From NCBI RefSeq assembly GCF_014698015.1, contig NZ_JACXBS010000002.1, positions 248,001 through 312,000 of the forward strand: 64,000 nt of DNA. The letters are read 5' to 3'. Of this stretch, positions 56,225-64,000 are shown in pieces. This DNA comes from Kocuria sp. cx-455. Its GTDB lineage: Bacteria; Actinomycetota; Actinomycetes; Actinomycetales; Micrococcaceae. The notes under the pieces were generated by a model that saw nothing but the letters and a program-made list of their open reading frames with translations, did not search any database and had not been told where the DNA came from. Position numbers and translations under genes: made by a program. Every line of letters starts with the position of its first letter. Position 1 is the stretch's first letter.

Positions 56225-57195
56225 TTACCGCAGCCGTCGACTGGGACTCGATCGTCAGTTCCGTGTTCGTCTTCGACAATTACGGTGAATTGCTGGCGCT
56301 GTTGAGCAATTCCCTGTGGGCCGGTGCCCTGCTCGGTCTGGTCGGTGGGCTGGTCGGCACGTTAGTGATGATGCGCGACCTGGCGTTCTCCGTCCACGGC
56401 ATTGCGGAGCTGTCCTTCGCGGGTGCCGCCGCGGCCCTGCTGATCGGTGTGGATATCGTGACCGGTTCCCTGCTGGGCTCGGTGGTGGCCGCGCTGATCA
56501 TTGGTTTCATGGGCCTGCGCGCCCGGGACAGCAACTCGTTCGTGGGCGTGCTCATGCCGTTCGGGCTGGGCCTGGGCATCCTGTTCCTCTCGCTCTACGA
56601 GGGCCGCTCGTCCAACAAGTTCTCCCTGCTGACCGGTCAAATCGTGTCCGTGTCCCCGGTTCAGCTGACGTCGATGATGGTGCTGTCCATCGTGGTGGTG
56701 GCCGGACTGGTGATCGTGTGGCGCCCGCTCACGTTTGCCAGCACCGACCCCGTGGTCGCCGAGGCCCGCGGGCTGCCCGTGCGGACCCTGTCGATCGTGT
56801 TCATGGTGCTGCTGGGCGTTTCCGTGGCCATGTCGGTCCAGATCGTGGGCGCCCTGCTGGTGCTCGCGCTGCTGATCACTCCCGCCGCCGCGGCCATGAA
56901 CCTGACGGTGGCCCCGGCGCGGACCGTGGTGCTGTCGGTGGTCTTCGCCGAGCTGTCCATGGTCGGCGGCATTCTGCTGGCCCTGGGTGGCAACATCCCG
57001 ATCAGCCCCTACGTGACCACCATTTCGTTTGCGATCTGGTTGCTGACCCGCGTGATCCGCGGAATCCGCGAGCGTGGTTCCTCGTACCGCCAGGGCGGCT
57101 CAGAAGAGCACCCGCACGGCGGCGGGCAGGATCCGCACGCGCACGGGCAGGGGTCCCAGGGGCTCCCCGTCCCCGTGGGCGACGTGCGGCGGTAA
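56221..57195 (+). CDS. znuB: Zinc ABC transporter permease
   Basis: A 324-residue ABC-3 permease with about eight membrane helices: LLALLSNSLWAGALLGLVGG, FAGAAAALLIGVDI, GLGILFLSLYEG, MMVLSIVVVAGLVIV and VGALLVLALLITPAAAAMNL (the family helix). The C-terminus carries a His/Gly tail (EEHPHGGGQDPHAHGQG), which could bind metal in the cytoplasm. GTG 56221 overlaps the znuC stop. Its last 96 bp overlap the convergent dgk gene, so the His tail is encoded opposite the end of that enzyme. Confidence 0.92.
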   Translation: MITAAVDWDSIVSSVFVFDNYGELLALLSNSLWAGALLGLVGGLVGTLVMMRDLAFSVHGIAELSFAGAAAALLIGVDIVTGSLLGSVVAALIIGFMGLRARDSNSFVGVLMPFGLGLGILFLSLYEGRSSNKFSLLTGQIVSVSPVQLTSMMVLSIVVVAGLVIVWRPLTFASTDPVVAEARGLPVRTLSIVFMVLLGVSVAMSVQIVGALLVLALLITPAAAAMNLTVAPARTVVLSVVFAELSMVGGILLALGGNIPISPYVTTISFAIWLLTRVIRGIRERGSSYRQGGSEEHPHGGGQDPHAHGQGSQGLPVPVGDVRR

Positions 57196-58095
57196 CGTCT
57201 CCGCTCGGGTCCCGGAGCCCGGCGCCGGGCGGGTCACCGTTTCGTGGGGCACCACGGTGACGGAGGTGACCGGTTCGAGAGCGATCTCGGCAAGGTTCTC
57301 GTGGGTCTGCAACAGCAGCCGCGGCAACAGGAACAAAAGGCGCAACGGGCGAGCGTCGGACACCGCGAACAACTCGGCCCGCCCGTCCCGGTGATCGGCG
57401 CGCGGCACGATCGTGAGGCCGCCGCCGTAGGAGGACGTGTTGGCCACCGACAGGAACGTGGCCCTGCGATCCACCACGCGCCGAGCGCCGTCGGGGGGTG
57501 TGTAGTCGATCGTGTAGTCACGTGAGGTGAGCCGCATGATTTCCCAGACGAGGGCCACGGCGTACTTGGCGGGCACCCGGATCGTGGTCCAGCGATTGGC
57601 GCGCGCGTTGACGCGGGCGTCCAGACCGAGACACACGGTGGTGGCGCACACGTGCGAGGTGCCGTCCGCGCAGTCCACGGCCAACAGATCCATGTGTTGA
57701 GCCGGAGTTTCCAGGCCGCGCAGCACGCGACCGGCCGCGCGTTCGGTATCCCGGGTGGGAATCCCGCAGAACCGGGCGAGGTCGTTGCCCGAACCCGCCG
57801 GGATGAGCCCGAATGCCACGTCCACGCCCTGTTGGCCCACTTCGTGCAGGACTTGAAGGACCAGATGGGCCATGCCGTCCCCGCCCACCGCGACCACGGC
57901 GGCCACGTGCAGGGCTCGAGATCGCACGGTGTCGGTCAGGGCCTCGGAGAGCTCGCCCGCCGATGGTGCGTCCAGGAACACGGCGTGGTAGCCGCCAGCG
58001 TGGAAGATTCCGCGGGCGCGGTCGCAGGCGTCTCGGGCCAGCGGGGAATCCCCGTTGCGCACCAGAAGGATGTCGCGGGGACGTGGGGTCGCCAC
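57100..58095 (-). CDS. Diacylglycerol kinase-family lipid kinase
   Basis: A 331-residue DAGK_cat protein. The catalytic loop is VAVGGDGMAHLVLQVLHEVG and the second motif is LIPAGSGNDLARFCGIPTRD. The beta domain ends with HGDGEPLGPLPVRVRILP, typical of YegS/DgkB relatives that phosphorylate diacylglycerol or related lipids at the membrane. GTG 58095 lies 2 bp after the zur stop, so zur and dgk form an operon. The C-terminal 96 bp are opposite znuB. The exact lipid cannot be told. Confidence 0.85.
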   Translation of the reverse strand: MATPRPRDILLVRNGDSPLARDACDRARGIFHAGGYHAVFLDAPSAGELSEALTDTVRSRALHVAAVVAVGGDGMAHLVLQVLHEVGQQGVDVAFGLIPAGSGNDLARFCGIPTRDTERAAGRVLRGLETPAQHMDLLAVDCADGTSHVCATTVCLGLDARVNARANRWTTIRVPAKYAVALVWEIMRLTSRDYTIDYTPPDGARRVVDRRATFLSVANTSSYGGGLTIVPRADHRDGRAELFAVSDARPLRLLFLLPRLLLQTHENLAEIALEPVTSVTVVPHETVTRPAPGSGTRAETLPPHVAHGDGEPLGPLPVRVRILPAAVRVLF

Positions 58096-58097
58096 CG

Positions 58098-58517
58098 TCA
58101 GCGTGACTCGCGCGCGCAGTTGCCGCAGATACCGGTGATTTCCACCGTGTGGTCCACGTCCGTGAACCCGTGCTCCTCGGCGGTCTCACCCGCCCACCGC
58201 TCGACCGCGGGGGCCTCGAGCTCCACCGCGGCACCGCACGAGCGGCACACCAAGTGGTGGTGATGATGTTCGGCCTCGCAGCGGCGGTAAATGGCCTCGC
58301 CCTCCGCATTGCGCAGCACGTCCACCTCCCCGGAGTCCGCCATGGACTGCAGAATCCGATAGGTGGTGGCCAAAGACACGGACTGCCCCTCGTCCTGGAG
58401 GCGCCGGTGCAAATTCTGGGTGGAAATGAAATCCTCGAGGCTCCGCAGGGCCCCGGCAACGGCCCGACGCTGCTTGGTGTTGCGCACCTCGGGTTGCCCG
58501 GTGGTTCTTGTGCTCAC
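58098..58517 (-). CDS. zur: Zinc uptake regulator (Fur family)
   Basis: A 139-residue Fur-family repressor. The winged helix is in TKQRRAVAGALRSLEDFIST and VSLATTYRILQSMADSGEVD. The metal sites are the His cluster AEHHHHHLVCRSCG and the C-terminal GICGNCARES (structural Cys4 zinc). The location beside znuACB makes Zur by far the likeliest Fur type. The start is GTG 58517, with GGGAAGGGACGG upstream. The Zur boxes before znuA are its likely target; its own promoter lies in the 81-bp gap to the MBL gene. Confidence 0.93.
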   Translation of the reverse strand: MSTRTTGQPEVRNTKQRRAVAGALRSLEDFISTQNLHRRLQDEGQSVSLATTYRILQSMADSGEVDVLRNAEGEAIYRRCEAEHHHHHLVCRSCGAAVELEAPAVERWAGETAEEHGFTDVDHTVEITGICGNCARESR

Positions 58518-58598
58518 GCCCGTCCCTTCCCTGTGCAGACTTCTTCAACCATGCTAACGGTTCGCATCTGTGGGCTGTTCCCGGGCTAGGCTGGCGTC

Positions 58599-59294
58599 AT
58601 GTTGCTGACCAAGTTCACACACTCGTGCGTCCGGCTGGAGAAGGATGGCACATCGTTGGTGATCGACCCGGGAACCTTTTCCGAGGTCGAGGAGGCCCTG
58701 GCGGGCACCAATCTGGTGCTCATCACCCACGTGCACCCGGACCATTACGACGCCGAGAGATTGACCGCCGCGCTCGCGGACAACCCCCAACTGACCGTGT
58801 ACGCACCGCGGCCCGTCGTCGACGTACTCGCCGAGGCTTCGGGGGACGCCACGGATCGTCTGCACACCGTCACCGCGGATTCCACGCTGTCGCTGGGCCC
58901 GTTCGAGGTCAAGACCTTCGGCGGCCAGCACGCCCTGATCCACCCGCTGATTCCCACGGTGGACAACGTGGGGTTCGTCGTTGACGACACCGTGTTCCAC
59001 CCCGGCGATTCCTTCACCGTTCCACACGGGCTCACCGTGCCCACGGTGTTGGTTCCCCTGCACGCCCCCTGGTCCAAGATGTCCGAGGTCATCGATTTCA
59101 TCATTGCGACCCGCGCCACCACCGTGTATCAGATCCACGACGCCCTGCTCTCGGACATCGGCTTTGGCGTGGTCGAGAAGCAGGTGGCCAGGTTCGCCGA
59201 GATGTACGGCACCGCATACCGCCACCTGCACCCCCGCGAGTCCGTGGAGGTCCAGTCCGCTCGACCGACCGAGCCGCCCGAGAAAACCAACTGA
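58599..59294 (+). CDS. MBL-fold metal-dependent hydrolase
   Basis: A 231-residue UlaG/RomA-like metallo-beta-lactamase-fold protein. The metal site is LITHVHPDHYD (HxHxDH), the further ligands lie in DTVFHPGDSFT and VPLHAPWSKM, with QIHDALLSD near the end. The family has diverse hydrolases, so the substrate is unknown. It is divergent from zur across 81 bp and 12 bp before the HIT gene, so these are probably co-transcribed. Confidence 0.9.
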   Translation: MLLTKFTHSCVRLEKDGTSLVIDPGTFSEVEEALAGTNLVLITHVHPDHYDAERLTAALADNPQLTVYAPRPVVDVLAEASGDATDRLHTVTADSTLSLGPFEVKTFGGQHALIHPLIPTVDNVGFVVDDTVFHPGDSFTVPHGLTVPTVLVPLHAPWSKMSEVIDFIIATRATTVYQIHDALLSDIGFGVVEKQVARFAEMYGTAYRHLHPRESVEVQSARPTEPPEKTN

Positions 59295-59306
59295 AAGGAC
59301 ATCACC

Positions 59307-59735
59307 GTGAGCTCCGTTTTCACCAAGATCATCGAGGGCGAACTGCCCGGCCGCTTCGTGTGGTCGGATGAGCAGTGCGCCGGATTCCTGTCCATTGCAC
59401 CGCTGTCCCAGGGTCACGTCCTGGTGGTGCCTCGCGAGGAGATCGACGCCTGGTTGGACCTGCCCGACGATCTGGCCACCCACTTGATGACCGTGTGCAA
59501 GACGATCGGCCAGGCCATTGACGAGGTCTTCTCACCCAGGCGCGTGGGACTGATGATCCAGGGCTTCGAGGTGCCGCACGCCCACCTGCATGTGTGGCCC
59601 ACCAATACGATCGAGGAATTCGATTTCGCTCAGGTGGACCAGGACCCGGATCCCGAGGTCATGGACGAGACAGCCCGCTCGATCCGCGCCGCACTGGTCG
59701 CCGCGGGCCACGAGACCAAGGTGCCCCAGCGGTAG
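59307..59735 (+). CDS. HIT-family hydrolase
   Basis: A 142-residue histidine-triad protein. The triad is PHAHLHVWPTNT (HxHxHxx), preceded by FTKIIEGELPGRFVWSDEQC and QGHVLVVPREEIDAWLDLPD. HIT proteins hydrolyse nucleotide conjugates such as AMP-lysine or ApnA. GTG 59307, 12 bp after the MBL gene. It converges on hrpA. Confidence 0.92.
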   Translation: MSSVFTKIIEGELPGRFVWSDEQCAGFLSIAPLSQGHVLVVPREEIDAWLDLPDDLATHLMTVCKTIGQAIDEVFSPRRVGLMIQGFEVPHAHLHVWPTNTIEEFDFAQVDQDPDPEVMDETARSIRAALVAAGHETKVPQR

Positions 59736-59788
59736 CCGCACCGGAACACGCCGTGAACCACGGGTCCCCGACACCGCACCGTGCCGGA

Positions 59789-59805
59789 GGCCCCGGAGCG
59801 GGGCC
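59789..59805. terminator. Hairpin between HIT gene and hrpA
   Basis: A 7-bp perfect stem GGCCCCG/CGGGGCC with a GAG loop lies just before the hrpA stop, between convergent genes. No U run. Confidence 0.4.
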
Positions 59806-59807
59806 GG

Positions 59808-62800
59808 TCAGCGCTGGATGACATCGCGCAGCGCTTTCCGGACCCGCTTTTCCGATACCGTTCGCGCCGTACCGAGCTCCTGCGCGAACAGCGACACGCG
59901 CAGTTCTTCCAGATCCCACCGCACACGCGTGAGGGCTTCGGGCACGGGGGCGGTCGGGGGGACGGCCGCCCGGGCGCCCCTGTAATCCTGTTCAATGTCC
60001 TGAATCAGCACCATGTTCACGCTGTCGCGTTGAATGTGCCCCGAGAGCTTGTCGAGGCGCGCATTGATGGCTTTCAGGTAACGCGGCAGATGCTGCAACG
60101 CGTGCCAGCCGGTCTCGGCCACGAACCCCGGATAAATCAACCGGTCGATCTGCTCGGACATGTCCTTGAACGCGGGCACCGCGGCCAGCGAGCCCGGCTT
60201 CCGGAGCCGTTTCCGCAGGGTGGTGGCCTCCGCGAGCGTCTCGGTGACCAGGGCGGTAACCGTAAAGACCGTGTCGATCAGTTCAGCGCGCACGTGCACG
60301 GCCAATGCGTCGAACTCCGCCCTGGTGAACGGCGGGTCCTCCGGCACCAGGCGATCGATGGCGGCCACGGTGCAGTCTCGGATGAGTGCGTCCACGGAGC
60401 CGTGCGGGTTCTGCGTGAAGATCAGCCGCTCCCGCTGGCTCAGATGCTCCACCACGTAGCGATGCACCGACGGCAGGGTGCGTTCCAACAACGCGATCAC
60501 GCCGTGGCGCTGGGCCGAACGCTGTTCATCCTGCCGCGTGAGGATCCGCAGGTCCACGGTGGGCTCCCGCGGCGAGCCCTTCCCGGCCTGGGTGGCGTTG
60601 GGATTTTCGCGGCGGACCATGAGCGTGGGGTAACCGGTGATGGTCTGTCCTGCCACGTGGGTCTGCACCGAGCGGGGTGGGTCCTTTTCGGGCCAGGACG
60701 TCAGTCCCGTGCGTTCCAGGCTTTCCGCTGACGACGCCGCTGCGCCGCCACCCTTCGTCCCGCGCCCACCAGGTCCTCTCGCCCCCGGACGCGGTGCCCC
60801 GCGCTTGCCGGATTGCGGCGCGCCGGGGGTGCCGCTCGCGGCGTCGGCGGCATCGGCGAAGTCCGCGAGCTGGGAGGCGGCTCTGCCCAGCGACTCGGCC
60901 AGTGCGCGGCGAATCTGGGGTCGGAGCCGCTCCTTGAGCTCGGTGAGATCCTCACCGGTGCCGAGGACCGTGTTCTGTGCGTCGCGCACCTCGAAGTTCA
61001 TGCGCAGATGGGCCGGGAGCACGTCCGGCTGGAAGTCGGTGGCGTGCACCTGGTGACCGCGCAGCCGGCGCAGCACGGTGGCCAGGGATTCCAGCAGTGA
61101 GTCGGACTCGGGGGAGAACTCCGCCGACAGCACCTCCACGGCGGTGGCCGCCATGTCCGGGGCGGGCACGAAGTTGCGCCGCACGGCCTTGGGCAGCGAT
61201 TTGATGAGTGCGGTGACCAGCTCGGTGCGCAGACCGGGGATGTGCCATTCGAATTGTTCGGGGGCCAGCCGGTCCAGGAACAGCACGGGAACACGCACGG
61301 TCACGCCGTCCGCGGTCTCGGAACCGGGGGCGAACTCGTAGTCGAGATCCAAGGACAGGACGCCGTCCGGTGAGGCCACGTTCCAGGTGCGCGGAAAGGC
61401 CTGGGTGTCGAGCTCGGCGACCTCCGGGGCGAGCAACGCGTCCGGGTCCAGGTCCAACAGGTGCTCGTTGCTGCCGCGGGTTTTCTTCCACCACGCGTCG
61501 AAGTGTCGCTGTGACACCACGTCCGCGGGAATGCGGGCGTCGTAAAAATCGAAGAGCACCTGGTCATCCACGCGCAGATCCTTGCGGCGCATGCGATTCT
61601 CAAGTTCTTCCACGCGTTCCAGCCGCTGCTGATTGCGTTTGTAGAAGCGGTGCCGGGTCTGCCAGTCGCCCTCGACCAGGGCGTGGCGGATGAACAGCTC
61701 CCGCGAGAGCTGCGGGTCCACCCTGGAAAACTGCACGGGCCGCTCGGCCACCAGCGGCAGACCGTAAAAGGAGACCTTCTCGTAGGCCATCACGGCCCCG
61801 CGAGAACGGGACCAGTGCGGTTCGGAGTAGTTGCGTTTCACCAGTTCCGGGGCCAGCTCCTCGACCCATTCCGGGTTGATGCTCGCGTTGGTGCGGGCCC
61901 ACAGTCGTGAGGTTTCCACGAGCTCGGCGGAGACCACCCAGTCCGGGGAGGTTTTGAACAGGGCGGAGCCGGGGAAGATGGCGAACTTGGTGCCGCGCGC
62001 GCCGCGGTAATCGCGGGTGCGTTCATCGCGCACACCGATATGGCTCAGCAGACCGGACAGCAGGCTCTGGTGAATGACATCCTGCTTGCCGGCCACGTCC
62101 AGCTCGCGCGACCTCCCCGGGTCAATGCCCACGTCGCGTGCGATCTGACGCAGCTGCGCGTAGAGGTCCTGCCATTCCCGGATGCGCAGAAAGTTGAGGT
62201 ACTCGCGTTTGCACAGTTTGCGGAACTGCGAGGACGAGAGTTCGTGCTGCTGCTCCTGGATGTACTGCCACAGCATGGCGTAGGACAGAAAGTCCGACGT
62301 CTTGTCCTTGAACCGCTTGTGGAACTCGTCCGCGGCCTGCCGGTGCTCGAGGGGCCGTTCGCGCGGATCCTGCACGGTCAGGGCCGCGGCGAGCACCATG
62401 ACCTCGCGGGTGCAATCGCGACGCTCGGCCTCCACGATCATGCGACCCAGCCGCGGGTCCACCGGCAGGGCCGCCAGGACACGACCGGTCCGGGTGAGCG
62501 GCGAATTCTGCGTGCCGCGGCGGCGTCGTCCACGGGACCGCTCGCGAGCGCCCGACGACGCCGCACGCTCGCCGGAGCGCAGGGCGCCCAGTTCGCGCAA
62601 CAACACCACGCCGTCCTTGACGGCGCGGGAATCCGGCTTCTGCACGAACGGGAAATCGGAGATGTCCGTGGGCTCTCGGACCACGCCCACCGAAATCATT
62701 TGGAGGATGACCGCCGCCAGGTTGGTGCGCAGGATCTCGGGGTCGGTGAATTCGGGGCGGGAGTCGAAGTCCTCCTCGGAGTACAAGCGAATGCAGATGC

Positions 62801-63923
62801 CGTCCGAGACGCGGCCGCAGCGCCCGGCGCGCTGCCGCGCCGACGCCTGGGAAACCCGTTCGATCGGCAGTCGCTGCACCTTGGTGCGCGCGGAGTACCG
62901 CGAAATCCGGGCGGTGCCCGGATCGATCACGTACTTGATCCCGGGCACGGTCAGGGACGTCTCCGCCACGTTGGTCGCGAGCACGATCCGGCGTGTGGAA
63001 GACGGCGCGAACACCCGGTTCTGCTCGGCCATGGACAACCGACCGAACAACGGGAGCAGCTCGGCCCCGGCCAGCGAGCGGTGCCGGTCGAGGGTCTTGG
63101 CCAACGCGTCCTGGGCGTCACGGATCTCCCGCTCACCCGCGAAGAAGATGAGGATGTCACCGGGGGGTTCGGCGGCGAGTTCCACCACGGCATCGCACAC
63201 GGCGTCAATGGGATCACGGTCCTCGTCCTCGAGGCCGTCGCCGGTGTCCGCCTCGTCATCACCGCCGTCTCCCGAGCGGGGCTGGGCCAGGGGACGGTAG
63301 CGGACCTCCACCGGATAAGTGCGCCCGGAGACCTCGATGATCGGTGCGGGTTCAGCCTCACCTCCGTCGGGGGCAGGCTGGGCGAAGTGTTGCGCGAACC
63401 GTTCGGGGTCGATGGTCGCGGACGTAATGATCAGCTTGAGGTCCGGGCGGCGGGGGAGCAGCCGCTTCAAGTACCCCAGCAGGAAGTCGATGTTGAGGGA
63501 GCGCTCGTGGGCCTCGTCGATGATGATCGCGTTGTAGCGGCGCAGCATGGGATCGTGGCTGATCTCGGCCAGCAGAATGCCGTCCGTCATGAGCTTGACC
63601 TTGGAGTCCTTGCCCACCTCGGATGTGAACCGCACCTGGTAGCCGACCGTCCGCCCGACCTGCTCGCCCAGCTCATGGGCAATGCGTTCGGCCACCGAGC
63701 GCGCGGCGATGCGGCGCGGCTGGGTATGGCCGATCAGCCCGTTCTCGCCCAGACCCAGTTCCAGGCACATCTTGGGTATCTGGGTGGTCTTGCCGGAGCC
63801 CGTCTCACCGGCGACGACCACCACCTGGTGATCACGAATGGCAGCGCTGATGTCGTCACGGCGCGCGCTGACCGGAAGGTTCTGGGGGTACACGATGCGG
63901 GGCGTGGTGCTGGACTCAGTCAT
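59808..63923 (-). CDS. hrpA: ATP-dependent RNA helicase HrpA
   Basis: A 1371-residue DEAH-box helicase. Motif I is GETGSGKTTQIPKM (Lys45), II IIDEAHERSLNIDFLLGYL, III ITSATIDPERFA, V ATNVAETSLTVPGIKYVID and VI QRAGRCGRVSDGICIRLYSE. Residues about 215-240 are an acidic insert (DEADTGDGLEDEDRD). The C-terminal DUF3418-type region (about 760-1371) includes a low-complexity Gly/Pro/Arg stretch (PGAPQSGKRGAPRPGARGPG). Full length and unbroken. ATG 63923, with 77 bp of window left before it. Confidence 0.95.
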   Translation of the reverse strand: MTESSTTPRIVYPQNLPVSARRDDISAAIRDHQVVVVAGETGSGKTTQIPKMCLELGLGENGLIGHTQPRRIAARSVAERIAHELGEQVGRTVGYQVRFTSEVGKDSKVKLMTDGILLAEISHDPMLRRYNAIIIDEAHERSLNIDFLLGYLKRLLPRRPDLKLIITSATIDPERFAQHFAQPAPDGGEAEPAPIIEVSGRTYPVEVRYRPLAQPRSGDGGDDEADTGDGLEDEDRDPIDAVCDAVVELAAEPPGDILIFFAGEREIRDAQDALAKTLDRHRSLAGAELLPLFGRLSMAEQNRVFAPSSTRRIVLATNVAETSLTVPGIKYVIDPGTARISRYSARTKVQRLPIERVSQASARQRAGRCGRVSDGICIRLYSEEDFDSRPEFTDPEILRTNLAAVILQMISVGVVREPTDISDFPFVQKPDSRAVKDGVVLLRELGALRSGERAASSGARERSRGRRRRGTQNSPLTRTGRVLAALPVDPRLGRMIVEAERRDCTREVMVLAAALTVQDPRERPLEHRQAADEFHKRFKDKTSDFLSYAMLWQYIQEQQHELSSSQFRKLCKREYLNFLRIREWQDLYAQLRQIARDVGIDPGRSRELDVAGKQDVIHQSLLSGLLSHIGVRDERTRDYRGARGTKFAIFPGSALFKTSPDWVVSAELVETSRLWARTNASINPEWVEELAPELVKRNYSEPHWSRSRGAVMAYEKVSFYGLPLVAERPVQFSRVDPQLSRELFIRHALVEGDWQTRHRFYKRNQQRLERVEELENRMRRKDLRVDDQVLFDFYDARIPADVVSQRHFDAWWKKTRGSNEHLLDLDPDALLAPEVAELDTQAFPRTWNVASPDGVLSLDLDYEFAPGSETADGVTVRVPVLFLDRLAPEQFEWHIPGLRTELVTALIKSLPKAVRRNFVPAPDMAATAVEVLSAEFSPESDSLLESLATVLRRLRGHQVHATDFQPDVLPAHLRMNFEVRDAQNTVLGTGEDLTELKERLRPQIRRALAESLGRAASQLADFADAADAASGTPGAPQSGKRGAPRPGARGPGGRGTKGGGAAASSAESLERTGLTSWPEKDPPRSVQTHVAGQTITGYPTLMVRRENPNATQAGKGSPREPTVDLRILTRQDEQRSAQRHGVIALLERTLPSVHRYVVEHLSQRERLIFTQNPHGSVDALIRDCTVAAIDRLVPEDPPFTRAEFDALAVHVRAELIDTVFTVTALVTETLAEATTLRKRLRKPGSLAAVPAFKDMSEQIDRLIYPGFVAETGWHALQHLPRYLKAINARLDKLSGHIQRDSVNMVLIQDIEQDYRGARAAVPPTAPVPEALTRVRWDLEELRVSLFAQELGTARTVSEKRVRKALRDVIQR

Positions 63924-64000
63924 GTCAACGCCCCAGTCTACGGGCCCCGGACGGCACTCGGCTCACCGCGTCCGAGCCCGTCAGAACACGATCCCACACC

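Overview
The window is high-GC actinobacterial DNA with no plasmid, phage or transposon genes. The gene set points to Micrococcales, probably Micrococcaceae: WhiB1, a PdtaS-type kinase, SigH/SigR with RsrA, a fused Kgd oxoglutarate enzyme, GuaB1, the 24-residue ribosomal protein bL37, a tmRNA tag AKSKRTDFALAA, and UDP-galactofuranose galactan genes. I cannot fix the genus from the sequence alone.

Layout. 0-5.2 kb: an unknown protein with two Sm-like repeats, a small BldC/excisionase-type HTH protein, a SAF (CpaB-like) protein, a CpaE-like ATPase, a PdtaS-like histidine kinase and WhiB1. 5.4-10 kb: a four-helix membrane protein and a 1362-residue EssC/EccC-like FtsK ATPase with no visible WXG100 partner. 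10-20 kb: a cell-surface glycan locus (GT4 glycosyltransferase, Glf, GlfT2-like transferase, Wzm/Wzt ABC exporter, a DUF6541-type membrane protein, a GT2 transferase and a DUF2304 protein). 20.4-25.1 kb: a seven-gene tad (Flp pilus) operon with tadA, tadB, tadC, a pilin-sized protein and three TadE/TadG-like proteins. Its cpaB- and cpaE-like partners lie 17 kb away at 1.2-3.2 kb. 25.2-28.7 kb: glgC, prfB, smpB and ssrA (tmRNA) with promoter and terminator.

28.7-41.5 kb: a catabolic block flanked by two PucR regulators. A hydantoinase/acetone-carboxylase-like pair (hyuAB), a zinc alcohol dehydrogenase, a Baeyer-Villiger-type flavin monooxygenase and an HSL-family esterase lie in one direction. 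A second pucR, which carries two compensating frameshifts, lies opposite a GabT-like aminotransferase. The enzyme order suggests oxidation of a secondary alcohol to a ketone, then to an ester, then hydrolysis, with HyuAB acting on a ketone or a cyclic amide.

41.6-48.5 kb: a Q/Y/G/N-rich membrane protein, hisN-rsgA-aroA, a DoxX protein, sigH-rsrA under a probable autoregulatory promoter, bL37, and an SGNH-like protein lacking the catalytic serine. 48.6-54.2 kb: kgd and guaB1. 54.2-58.5 kb: a zinc uptake operon (znuACB) behind a cluster of Zur-like boxes, converging on dgk and zur. 58.6-64 kb: an MBL hydrolase, a HIT protein and hrpA.

The items most worth following are the PucR/HyuAB/ADH/BVMO/esterase block placed directly after ssrA, the orphan EssC-like motor beside the wall-glycan genes, the double-frameshifted pucR, and the zinc operator region.
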